A stretch of DNA of 64,000 nucleotides. Origin: Candidatus Acidiferrum typicum (lineage in GTDB: Bacteria; Acidobacteriota; Terriglobia; Acidiferrales; UBA7541). The notes under the pieces were generated by a model that ran no database searches, was not told where the DNA came from, and worked only from the letters and a program-made list of their open reading frames with translations. Location: the NCBI GenBank assembly GCA_002478115.1, contig DLMH01000081.1, forward strand, positions 1-64,000. The letters are read 5' to 3'. Position numbers and translations under genes: made by a program. Positions within the stretch are counted from its first letter, which is position 1. Each line of letters opens with the position of its first letter. Positions 54,537-62,934 of the stretch are shown here, piece after piece.

Positions 54537-55388
54537 TCAGACAGATGCTCCGGCCGAGTGTTCCGCGGAAGAGAAGCCGCGCAGAACACGGGTACCGGGA
54601 ACAGCGGAAAAGGCCGCGTGGCCGGAAACAGGCGAAAATAAGCCGGGGGCCAGCGCTGCCGCGGCCGAATGGCCGCCTACAATGTGAACTTCGCGAACGC
54701 CACCCTCGAGGGCGCGCTTGGCGGCCTCCAGCTTCAAGATCATGCCGCCGGAGACTACGCGCGCGTGCACGAGATGGTCGATCTGTTCGCAGGAAATGGC
54801 CGAGAGGACTTTGTCGCCGTCGAGGACGCCGGCGACATCGGTGAGGTAGACGAGATGGTCTGCTTCGATGAATTCGGCGCAGGCCGCAGCCATGTGATCG
54901 GCATTGATGTTGTAGAGTTCGCCGTCCGCGCCCAGCCCGAGGCAAGGGGCAACTGGGATTAGCTTCTCCCGCCAGAGCGATTCGAGAAAGCGCACATTGA
55001 CGCTCGTCAGATAGCCCACATAGCCGAGGCTGCCCTCGATGTCGTTATGCACGAGGGGGGCGGCGGAAAAGCAGGCCGCATCCGCCGCGGAGATGCCGAC
55101 GGCGGGCTGGCCTTCCGCGGAAATCGCGGCGGCGAGGCGTTTGTTGAGCAGCCCGGCAAAAACCATCACGGCGACATCGCGGGTTTCGCCATCGGTGACG
55201 CGCAGTCCGGAGACGAATTTGCTTTCGATCCCAAGACGCTTCAAGGTGGCGGTGAAGAGGCCGCCGCCGCCGTGAACAACCAGGATTTCGTGGCCATGCC
55301 GCGCGAGCGTGGCGACGTGGCGAGAGAGTTGTTGTACGGTGGCAGCATCTTCGAGCAAAGCGCCCGCAAATTTGATGACAATTCTCAT
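54537..55388 (-). CDS. argB: Acetylglutamate kinase
   Basis: A 283-residue amino-acid kinase. Motifs: IKFAGALLED, VHGGGGLFTATLKRLGIESK, YLTDVAGVLDGDK and SGGMILKLEAAKRAL. The usual G-G-G-P loop is GGGGLFT, a slight variant. ATG 55388 overlaps the argC stop by four bases. Confidence 0.92.
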   Translation of the reverse strand: MRIVIKFAGALLEDAATVQQLSRHVATLARHGHEILVVHGGGGLFTATLKRLGIESKFVSGLRVTDGETRDVAVMVFAGLLNKRLAAAISAEGQPAVGISAADAACFSAAPLVHNDIEGSLGYVGYLTSVNVRFLESLWREKLIPVAPCLGLGADGELYNINADHMAAACAEFIEADHLVYLTDVAGVLDGDKVLSAISCEQIDHLVHARVVSGGMILKLEAAKRALEGGVREVHIVGGHSAAAALAPGLFSPVSGHAAFSAVPGTRVLRGFSSAEHSAGASV

Positions 55389-56416
55389 AGAAGTCCGGTC
55401 TGCTCCTCTAGTCCAAGCGTGAGATTCATGTTTTGCACGGCTTGCCCGGCCGCGCCCTTCCCCAGGTTGTCCAGGCACGAAACGATGATCAGGCGTTGCC
55501 CGTCGGTGTCCAGAACGAAGCCGATGTCGCAGAAATTTGTTTTCGTGACGTGCTGCAATTCGGGCGTGGAACCCGCGGGGGAGATGCGCACCATGGGGCG
55601 GCCCGCGTAAAACTTCTTATAGAGTTCTTCAATAGCTTGCGGCGTGTGCGGCGCGGCCAGTGTCACGTAGATCGTGGACAGGATGCCGCGTGCAACGGGA
55701 AGCAGGTGGGTTGAAAAAACCACCTGCGATTCCGGCAGGCCGGTGTGCTCGACAATTTCCGGCGTGTGACGATGCGAGAAAAGATTGTAAGCGCGGAAAT
55801 TTTCGCCTACTTCGACGAAATGGAGATCGCGCCGCGGCTCCTTGCCCGCGCCGCTAGCGCCGGATTTACAGTCGCAGATGACGTTTTGCGTCGGCGAAAC
55901 GAGGCCGGCCTGCGTCAACGGGCGCAGCGCGAGAATCACGCTGGTCGCATAGCAGCCGGGATTGGCGACGAGTTTCGCTCCCGGGATGATGTCCGCATAA
56001 AGCTCTGGCAGGCCGTACACGGCGTCGCCCAGATGCGCTTGGTGCGGTGCGGGCAGCTTGTACCAGGAAGAGAACGTCTCCGCCGAAGAGAAGCGGAATG
56101 CACCGCTCAGATCGATCACACGCAAACCCGCATCGAGCAACTTCGGCCCAATCTCGGCCGAGACTTCGTGGGGCGTGGCGAGAAAAGCCGTGCCCGCGGA
56201 ATTGGCCGTGATCGCCTCGATGGAAAGAGGCTTCAGAGGGGCCTCGCCCCAACCGCGCAACTGAGGAAAAAGCTCGGAGAGGCACTGAGCGCCATTGGTC
56301 TCGCGAACATAAAAGGTTGGCCGGGAAACCACGGGATGACGCAGAAGAAGCGTGGCCAGCTCATAACCCGTATAGCCGGTGACACCAATGACGGCAATGT
56401 GCCGGGGATCTCTCAT
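55385..56416 (-). CDS. argC: N-acetyl-gamma-glutamyl-phosphate reductase
   Basis: A 343-residue NADPH-dependent reductase. Nucleotide motif IGVTGYTGYELATLLLRHP, catalytic Cys in VANPGCYATSVILAL, and the catalytic His segment FSHRHTPEIVEHTG. It overlaps argR upstream (ATGA) and argB downstream. Confidence 0.96.
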   Translation of the reverse strand: MRDPRHIAVIGVTGYTGYELATLLLRHPVVSRPTFYVRETNGAQCLSELFPQLRGWGEAPLKPLSIEAITANSAGTAFLATPHEVSAEIGPKLLDAGLRVIDLSGAFRFSSAETFSSWYKLPAPHQAHLGDAVYGLPELYADIIPGAKLVANPGCYATSVILALRPLTQAGLVSPTQNVICDCKSGASGAGKEPRRDLHFVEVGENFRAYNLFSHRHTPEIVEHTGLPESQVVFSTHLLPVARGILSTIYVTLAAPHTPQAIEELYKKFYAGRPMVRISPAGSTPELQHVTKTNFCDIGFVLDTDGQRLIIVSCLDNLGKGAAGQAVQNMNLTLGLEEQTGLL

Positions 56417-56862
56417 TTCACCTGTGCTTCGATTTTTTTCTGGAGAGACTCCCGGGCCTTACGGCTGGGGGTAATGATCAGAACGGTGTCATCGCCGGCA
56501 ATGGTGCCGGCAATTTCGGGGAATCTTGCGCCGTCGACGGCAGCCGCGAGGGGCTGCGCGCCGCTAGGAGGCGTTTTGAGGACCAGCAGATTCTGCGCGG
56601 GCCGGAGGTCCAGCAGGAATTCGCGGATTGCGCGGGTAAGTGGAGGAACGGTGGCGGCTTCTTCCGGCAAACCGGAGCCGGACTTGTAGCCCTCGTTGGT
56701 TTTGACGAGCTTCAATTCCTGTAAATCGCGGGAAAGGGTGGCCTGGGTCACGCGCAGCTTTTGCTTGGCGAGACGGTGACGGAGTTCTTCCTGATTGGCG
56801 ATGCGCTCGCCGGAAACCAGGCGGAGAATCTGTCCGTGCCGGAATGTTTTTGTCGCGCTCAT
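56413..56862 (-). CDS. argR: Arginine repressor
   Basis: A 149-residue ArgR/AhrC protein. N-terminal winged helix (about 1-70: VTQATLSRDLQELKLVKTNE), C-terminal arginine-binding/hexamer domain (GTIAGDDTVLIITPS). It senses L-arginine and binds ARG boxes. It opens the operon argR-C-B-F-G-H-J, so it probably represses itself. ATG 56862 lies behind AGGGCATTCTCG; TTG 56880 is a weaker alternative. Confidence 0.95.
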   Translation of the reverse strand: MSATKTFRHGQILRLVSGERIANQEELRHRLAKQKLRVTQATLSRDLQELKLVKTNEGYKSGSGLPEEAATVPPLTRAIREFLLDLRPAQNLLVLKTPPSGAQPLAAAVDGARFPEIAGTIAGDDTVLIITPSRKARESLQKKIEAQVK

Positions 56863-56883
56863 CGAGAATGCCCTATGCAAGAC

Positions 56884-56901
56884 ACTGTATATTTATACAG
56901 T
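56884..56901. promoter_or_regulatory. ARG box-like palindrome over the argR promoter
   Basis: ACTGTATATTTATACAGT is an 8-bp inverted repeat with two central T residues, like ArgR half-sites. It overlaps the -10 of the argR promoter. Confidence 0.75.
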
Positions 56902-56920
56902 TCTCGCGCCGGGGTGTCAA
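56892..56920 (-). promoter_or_regulatory. argR operon sigma-70 promoter
   Basis: On the minus strand TTGACA (56920-56915), 17 bases, TATAAA (56897-56892). Predicted start about 56885, giving a 23-base leader with its ribosome site. The -10 is inside the ARG-box-like palindrome, so ArgR binding would block RNA polymerase. Confidence 0.75.
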
Positions 56921-57074
56921 CTCAATTGCCCCGGCTTCTTGTGCTCTCCTGCGCGCCGCGCGGCACCTTCCGGCCAGGGGCAATTGGACTATGATGGGGT
57001 TCTGCACGAAGTTCCTCACCCGCAAGCCGCAGTGCAGCGGTTGCGCGGGGGTCCTGCCGGAAAAGGAGCCAGCC

Positions 57075-58385
57075 ATGACCAATGAACGCAAACCGAAAAA
57101 ACCGCGTGAACAATACCGCCTGCGCACGCGGCTGATCCATGGAAGCTTTGCCACCGGCCGTTGGGATTACGATCACCATGTGGTGCCGCCGCAATCGAGT
57201 TCCGCCACGTACCGGCTGTCTTCGGTGCACCGCGGGGCGCAGGGATTCATCGAATTTGCCACCCCGGAATCGCGCCGGGCGCCCATCTACATCTATGACC
57301 GGTTAGACGAGCCGAGCCGCGGGATGTTGGAAGAGAATCTGGCGGTGGCGGAAGGTGGAGAGGTTGCCGTCACCTTTGCGACGGGCATGGCGGCGGTAAG
57401 CGGGGCCCTGGGAATCCTCACGGCCAGCGGCGACCAGATCGTGGCACATCAAGTCCTCTATGGTTGCACGCACAGCCTGATGACAAGCTGGCTGCCACGC
57501 TACAAGATCCACACGGATTTCTGCGATCTGTGCAACCCGGAAACGCTTGCGAGCGTGGTTACAAAACAGTGCCGGGTTGTTTATTTCGAGACGCCCGTCA
57601 ATCCGACGATGGAACTGATTGATCTGCAGGCGGTGCGGCGCGTGGTTGACCGGTTGAACACAGGAAGGGCGGACGAGGAAAGAATACGGATCGTGGTCGA
57701 TAACACATTTTCCACGCCGTACTGCCAGAGGCCGCTGGAACACGGCGTGGACCTGGTGGTGCACAGCCTGACCAAGGATATCGGTGGGTTTGGCACGGAA
57801 ATGGGCGGTGCGGTGATCGGCGCGAATGAGTACTTCAATCTGCTCATGCTCTACCGCAAGGATTTTGGGGGCGTCCTTTCGCCCAAGAATGCGTGGCCCA
57901 TCCTGGTCTATGGTTTGCCGACACTGGCGACACGCATGGTGAACCAGCAGAAGAGCGCCATGCAGGTAGCGGAGTTCTTGCAGCGCCAAGCGAAGGTGGC
58001 GCGGGTGCTGTATCCGGGGCTGCCAAACTTTCCGCAGCGCGAACTGGCGCGGCGGCAGATGACCACGCCGGACGGCGCATTCGCGCCGGGCTGCATGTTG
58101 TACTTCGAGCTGAAAGGAAGAGATGGCACCGGTAATAGCGCGGCGGAAGCGGCCGAGCGATTTGTCGACTACGTCGCGGAGAAGTCCTATACGGTGACCC
58201 TGGCGGTCAGCCTGGGGCAGATCAAGACGCTGATCGAGAATCCCTTCTCCATGACGCACGCGGCGATCCCGGACGAAGAGAAAATCCGCTGCGGGTTGCA
58301 GCCCGGAGGCATCCGTCTCTCCCTCGGGTTGGAGGACTGGCACGACATCATCGCCGACCTGGAAGACGCCCTGGAAGTGGTCTGA
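57075..58385 (+). CDS. Cys/Met metabolism PLP-dependent enzyme (MetB/MetY/MdeA group)
   Basis: A 436-residue enzyme. Schiff-base lysine is in VVHSLTKDIGGFG (Lys234), with the family motifs FATGMAAVSG, VYFETPVNPTMELIDL and VDNTFSTPYCQRP. The C-terminal segment ENPFSMTHAAIPDEEK, then PGGIRLSLGLED, is typical. GGAG lies six bases before ATG 57075. It could be cystathionine gamma-synthase, O-acylhomoserine sulfhydrylase or methionine gamma-lyase. It is divergent from argR; the ARG-box-like site is 174 bases upstream, so ArgR control is possible but not shown. Confidence 0.88.
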   Translation: MTNERKPKKPREQYRLRTRLIHGSFATGRWDYDHHVVPPQSSSATYRLSSVHRGAQGFIEFATPESRRAPIYIYDRLDEPSRGMLEENLAVAEGGEVAVTFATGMAAVSGALGILTASGDQIVAHQVLYGCTHSLMTSWLPRYKIHTDFCDLCNPETLASVVTKQCRVVYFETPVNPTMELIDLQAVRRVVDRLNTGRADEERIRIVVDNTFSTPYCQRPLEHGVDLVVHSLTKDIGGFGTEMGGAVIGANEYFNLLMLYRKDFGGVLSPKNAWPILVYGLPTLATRMVNQQKSAMQVAEFLQRQAKVARVLYPGLPNFPQRELARRQMTTPDGAFAPGCMLYFELKGRDGTGNSAAEAAERFVDYVAEKSYTVTLAVSLGQIKTLIENPFSMTHAAIPDEEKIRCGLQPGGIRLSLGLEDWHDIIADLEDALEVV

Positions 58386-58492
58386 CCGGAAGGACAGGTA
58401 GGGACGGCTGCACGATTCGCCGCATCCCGCAGATGACTGCTGGATTTTTTGCTCCGGGAGTGTTACGAATCGGTCATCGCCTTTTTGCGCCG

Positions 58493-58840
58493 ATGACCGA
58501 ACTGTGCCATATCGGAGGATGCAAGCACGACGTGCCGGCCGCCCTGGCCGACGACAAGCTTTGCATCTTACATTTCACGCTGTCGCTGGAAGCGAGCTGC
58601 GCGGAGAAGCGGCGCGAGACGGCTCTTGGGAACACGCCGCACGAACGGCAGCGCGAAATCATGCGGTTTATCACAGAAAACGGGGAACGCCTGGCCAGGG
58701 TCGCGACCAGCGGCCTGCATTTGACGGATGACTTGAAGGCGCGCGTGCTGAGCACCTTTCTCACTCTGATGAATCTGCGCGAGAATCTGGATCGTGCGGC
58801 CATGCGCACACCGACTGGCCGCGGCGGATTTTCCCGCTAG
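58493..58840 (+). CDS. Small protein with N-terminal Cys/His cluster
   Basis: A 115-residue protein. Near the N-terminus CHIGGCKHDVP ... KLCILHF could bind a metal. The rest is helical and charged, with no TM helix. ATG 58493 removes a 20-residue extension; no clear ribosome site is present for either start. Family not recognised, and it may be a spurious or poorly conserved gene. Confidence 0.4.
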   Translation: MTELCHIGGCKHDVPAALADDKLCILHFTLSLEASCAEKRRETALGNTPHERQREIMRFITENGERLARVATSGLHLTDDLKARVLSTFLTLMNLRENLDRAAMRTPTGRGGFSR

Positions 58841-59143
58841 CCTCCACGAACCAAGCTCCCGTTCAAATGGAATAGAACCGCCGCGTCACGGCGAGATGCT
58901 TCCTGCCGATCGGAATGGCCCGGCCATCGATGAAAGCCGGCATTTTGGGGCTCGTGCGGCCATGAGCCGCTCCTGTCTTTCGGTGCCAAGGCATTCCAAG
59001 CACATCTTCGGCGAGTATTTCTCAAGGAGCGGGTGGCTCACGTAATATAGAGTTCCAGCCTTGGAATCTTCTTTCTTGATAGCTCCAATGGCATCCGGAG
59101 AGGCAACGCCGCTGTGCTAGGCTTCGTCTGAGTGAAGAAATAC
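58841..59143. other. Intergenic region before the Omp85 gene
   Basis: About 300 bases. No gene, repeat, terminator or promoter of note found. Confidence 0.35.
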
Positions 59144-62100
59144 ATGAAAGTACGCCGGGTCAACAGGCTGCAAGGTCTAGCGCTCCTGGTCCTGCTTCTG
59201 GGAGGAGGGTCCGCGTGCGGCCAGGTGCCGGAAAAACCCCCCAGTGAGAACGAGCCCGCTCCGAACGTGATAGCCATGCGGGTGGTGCGCGAGGATGGCA
59301 GCGTCCTGATTGCGAACCCTGGCGGCCTAGCCGTGGAAATCGGGAAGCCGCTACAGCGCGACCAAGTGGCCGCAAGCATCCGGACAATCTATCAAACCGG
59401 CGATTATTCTGATTTGCGCGCGGTCGTCACGCGCGAAGCGGCGGGAATACGGCTGGATTTCGTTGCACGGGAAAACTTGTTCATCAATCAAGTGGTCATC
59501 GAAGGACTGAAAGCGCCACCCTCGGACGCCTCCGCAGCCGCGGCGATGCAATTGTCGCTGGGGCAGACGTACCGCGCAGCAGATATAGATGACGCAATCA
59601 ATCGGCTGAGGGAGGCGTTGCGCGAGGAAGGACTGTATCAGTCAAAAGCGACGGCGGAACGTCAGCCTCACCAGGAGACGCATCAACTGGATGTGATCGT
59701 GCACGTGGAGCCCGGGCCGCGGGTGCGCCTGCGGAATGTCGAACTGCTCAACAACACGCACTATCCTGACGCCCAGCTACTGAAGCTTTTCAAGCTCAAG
59801 CCGGGCAGCGAACTGACGATTGCCCGAGCGCAGCAGGGCACCGAGCGCATCCGGAAATACCTGGAAAAGCGGGGGCACTTGAGCGCGCGCGTTTCGGTAC
59901 GGCGGGGTGAGTATAGCGCGCAGAATAACACGCTGCCCTTAACTCTGGAAGTGACGGAAGGGCCGCGTGTTCTGGTGGAAGTGGCAGGCGCGAAATTTTC
60001 CAAAGGCACGCTGAAGAAACTCGTTCCTGTGTACCAGGAAGGCTCGGTGGATACCGATCTGCTCGAGGAGGGAAAGCGCAATTTGCGGGAACGATTGGAG
60101 CGCGAGGGATATTTCGACGCGACGGTAGATTATGCGACGGCGGAACGCGAGGTCGACGGGAAGAAGTCGGACTGGAAAGGATCCGAGGAAGTGATCACCT
60201 ATACGGTGAATCGGGGCGATCGCCACAAGTTGCTGCGCATCGAGTTCGCCGGGAATCGCTATTTCAGCACCTCCCTGCTGCGCAGCCGGCTGAACATTGC
60301 GCCCAGTTCGTTCGAGATTCGAGCGCGATTCAGCCGCCGGCTGTTGGATTCGGACGTGTTGTCGATGAAGAGTCTGTACGCCGCCAACGGATTTCTGTCC
60401 GCCAGCGTGGAAGGAAAGATACAGGACGACTTCGAGGGGAAGAGGGGCGACCTGGTGATCCGCTTTGTGATTCAAGAAGGCAAGCAGACACTGGTCTCGA
60501 GCCTGTCCGTCGAGGGCATGAAGGCCATAACGGAAAAGGAAATTCGCGGCGTCATCGGGTCGCTGCCGGGCCAGCCTTATTCGGACATTAACGTGGCGAC
60601 GGACCGCGACAATATTCTGGCCCTCTACTTCAACCAGGGCTTCCCCAGTGCGCAATTCTCGTGGATCGCAGAGCCTGACAAATCGCCTCTCGATGAAGGA
60701 AAAGCCGCAAAAGGGAATTCAGCCAGTGGGGATTCCGCCGAGGCGCAAGCCGCCAGACAGGAGTACCACATCGAGCGCGCGGAGCCCATGCGTCTGGTCT
60801 ACAAGATCGAGGAAGGTTCGCAGATTCGCGTGCGCCGCGTGCTCCTGGCGGGATACAAACGCACGCGTCCGCGGGTGATCGGCCGCGAGGTAAGAGTGAA
60901 ACCGGATCAGCCGCTGCGTGAGGGAGATGTGGTGGAGTCCCAGCAGAAACTCTACAACCTGGGAGTTTTCAACCGGGTGACCATCGAGCCGCAAAACGCC
61001 GCGGGTACCGACCCCGAGAAGGATGTCGTTGTCCTCGTGGAAGAAGCCAAACGTTACACCATTGCGTATGGCGGGGGTTTCGAAGTACAGCGCCTGGCCA
61101 GCTCGACCGATCCGACTGGTGGACAGGTGGAGGCTGCACCGCGCGGGATTCTGGAGATTTCGAAGCAGAACCTGACCGGCCGCGCCGATTCGCTGACCTT
61201 AAAATTGCGGGGCAGCACGATTCAGGGGCGGGCGCTGCTCGCGTATTCCGTGCCGAATACGTTCAACAACCCCAAATTAAGTTTGCAAGCCACCGCATAC
61301 TTCGAGAAATCGCAGGACATTAACACCTTTTCGCAGACTCGCTATGAGGGGAACCTGCAGCTCACGGAGCAGATCTCCTCGCGCTCTTCCATACTGTATC
61401 GCTACGCGTTCCGCAAGATAACGGTCAGCAATCTGAACATCCCGTCGGACGAAATCCCGCTTTTTAACCAACCAACGCTGGTGTCGCAATTCGGGGCGAC
61501 ATGGTTCCGCGACACGCGGAATAATCCTGCGGATGCGACGAAAGGAAGCTTTAACAGCGCGGACGTGAGCCTTGCGGCCACCAAGATCGGATCGAGCGCC
61601 AACTTTGCGCGGTTCTTCTTCCAGAATTCGACGTATACGCCAATCAAAAGAGGTTGGAGCTTTGCGCGCTCGACCCGCATAGGCATCCTGGTACCGTATG
61701 GCGATACCGTCTCGCTGACATTTCCCGCGCCTGACAAGGCACCGTTCCCGACGGTCATCCCTTTGCCGGAACGTTTCTTTGCGGGAGGCGGAACCTCTCT
61801 GCGGGGCATTGCGTTGAATCAGGCAGGGCCCCGCGATGCGGACACGGGCTTTCCGGTTGGCGGCCAGGCGGTCATGATCTTCAATCAGGAATTGCGGTTT
61901 CCGCTCAAGCTGCCCTTTGTGGGCGCAGGCCTGGGTGGCACGCTCTTCTATGATGGAGGCAGCACATATAGCCGGCTGACGCGAATGACCTTCCGTTGGT
62001 CGCCGCCCGATCCAGTCTTCAAGGCGGCATATCCGGGGTACCCCCTGGGGCGGTACAATCCCACGCAATGCGTGGAGAACTGCAGCAATGAGCTGAACTA

Positions 62101-62287
62101 TTTTTCGCACACCATCGGCGTGGGTCTGCGGTACGCAACACCTGTCGGGCCGATCCGCATTGATGTCGGCTATGAACTAAACCGGCCGCAATTCGTCATC
62201 CCTTGCAAGAATGGGGCGGTGCTCTGCCAGGAAGCGACACGCTTGCCGGCCATCCAAATCTTCTTCAATTTGGGGTCAAGTTTCTAA
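59144..62287 (+). CDS. Omp85-family outer-membrane assembly protein with seven POTRA-like repeats
   Basis: A 1047-residue protein of the BamA/TamA superfamily. A signal peptide ends near SACGQ. I count seven POTRA-like repeats before the barrel (about residues 40-115, 118-195, 197-280, 282-370, 372-458, 460-600 with a charged insertion, 602-680). BamA has five, TamA three. The beta-barrel follows from about residue 685, with the L6 motif GTSLRGIA and a final aromatic SSF. ATG 59144 is used; a GTG at 59132 adds four residues. Co-transcribed with a SurA-like and a TamB-like gene, it could be the genome's BamA or a TamA-like translocon protein. Confidence 0.85.
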   Translation: MKVRRVNRLQGLALLVLLLGGGSACGQVPEKPPSENEPAPNVIAMRVVREDGSVLIANPGGLAVEIGKPLQRDQVAASIRTIYQTGDYSDLRAVVTREAAGIRLDFVARENLFINQVVIEGLKAPPSDASAAAAMQLSLGQTYRAADIDDAINRLREALREEGLYQSKATAERQPHQETHQLDVIVHVEPGPRVRLRNVELLNNTHYPDAQLLKLFKLKPGSELTIARAQQGTERIRKYLEKRGHLSARVSVRRGEYSAQNNTLPLTLEVTEGPRVLVEVAGAKFSKGTLKKLVPVYQEGSVDTDLLEEGKRNLRERLEREGYFDATVDYATAEREVDGKKSDWKGSEEVITYTVNRGDRHKLLRIEFAGNRYFSTSLLRSRLNIAPSSFEIRARFSRRLLDSDVLSMKSLYAANGFLSASVEGKIQDDFEGKRGDLVIRFVIQEGKQTLVSSLSVEGMKAITEKEIRGVIGSLPGQPYSDINVATDRDNILALYFNQGFPSAQFSWIAEPDKSPLDEGKAAKGNSASGDSAEAQAARQEYHIERAEPMRLVYKIEEGSQIRVRRVLLAGYKRTRPRVIGREVRVKPDQPLREGDVVESQQKLYNLGVFNRVTIEPQNAAGTDPEKDVVVLVEEAKRYTIAYGGGFEVQRLASSTDPTGGQVEAAPRGILEISKQNLTGRADSLTLKLRGSTIQGRALLAYSVPNTFNNPKLSLQATAYFEKSQDINTFSQTRYEGNLQLTEQISSRSSILYRYAFRKITVSNLNIPSDEIPLFNQPTLVSQFGATWFRDTRNNPADATKGSFNSADVSLAATKIGSSANFARFFFQNSTYTPIKRGWSFARSTRIGILVPYGDTVSLTFPAPDKAPFPTVIPLPERFFAGGGTSLRGIALNQAGPRDADTGFPVGGQAVMIFNQELRFPLKLPFVGAGLGGTLFYDGGSTYSRLTRMTFRWSPPDPVFKAAYPGYPLGRYNPTQCVENCSNELNYFSHTIGVGLRYATPVGPIRIDVGYELNRPQFVIPCKNGAVLCQEATRLPAIQIFFNLGSSF

Positions 62288-62934
62288 TGCGACGCCGTGT
62301 TTTAATTCTGAGCTCAATTCTGGCCGTGCTGACGGCCAGTAAAGCCGTGCTGTCGCAGGAGGTCATTGACCGGGTCGCGGCGCGCGTGGAGAACGACATT
62401 ATTCTCGTCAGCGATGTCCATGCGCTGGCGCGCTACCAAATGTTCATCGAGGGCAAGTCAGAAAGCGACACGCAGATTTTGGATCGGCTGATCGACCAGT
62501 GGATCGTGCGCAATGAGGCCAACGCTGCCAGGTACCCGCAACCATCCGATGAAGAGGTGCAGCGTAGCCTGGCGCGCCTCGAGCGGTCATTTTCTTCACC
62601 CGCCGAGTTTGAGGATCGCAGGCGGCAGAGCGGGCTCAGCAGCGAAGAGTTGCTGACGATGGTGAAGTCGCAGCTCTACCTGAGCAATTACCTGGACACA
62701 AGATTTCGACCCTCGATCCAGGTCGAAGAAAAAGACGTGGAAGAGTTTTACAAAGCGCGGGTGGTGCCGAGGGCGGAATCGCGGGGTCAAACGCCGCCGA
62801 CACTCGAGGCCGCGCGTGATTTCATCCAGGAAGCGCTGGTACAGCGCGCGATCAATGAGCAAGCCGACCGCTGGCTGAAAGAAAGCAGGTCACGGATTCG
62901 CGTGGAGAATTTGTTGAACGAGAGCAAGCCATGA
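62287..62934 (+). CDS. SurA-like periplasmic chaperone without PPIase domain
   Basis: A 215-residue protein. Signal peptide ends near VLSQ. It has the SurA N-terminal helical domain (VIDRVAARVENDIILVSDVH, LDRLIDQWIVRNEANAARYP) and closing helix (AINEQADRWLKESRSRIRVE), but no parvulin rotamase domain between them, where E. coli SurA has two. It probably binds outer-membrane protein chains for the neighbouring Omp85 protein. Its ATG overlaps the last base of the Omp85 stop, and its stop overlaps the next start. Confidence 0.82.
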   Translation: MRRRVLILSSILAVLTASKAVLSQEVIDRVAARVENDIILVSDVHALARYQMFIEGKSESDTQILDRLIDQWIVRNEANAARYPQPSDEEVQRSLARLERSFSSPAEFEDRRRQSGLSSEELLTMVKSQLYLSNYLDTRFRPSIQVEEKDVEEFYKARVVPRAESRGQTPPTLEAARDFIQEALVQRAINEQADRWLKESRSRIRVENLLNESKP

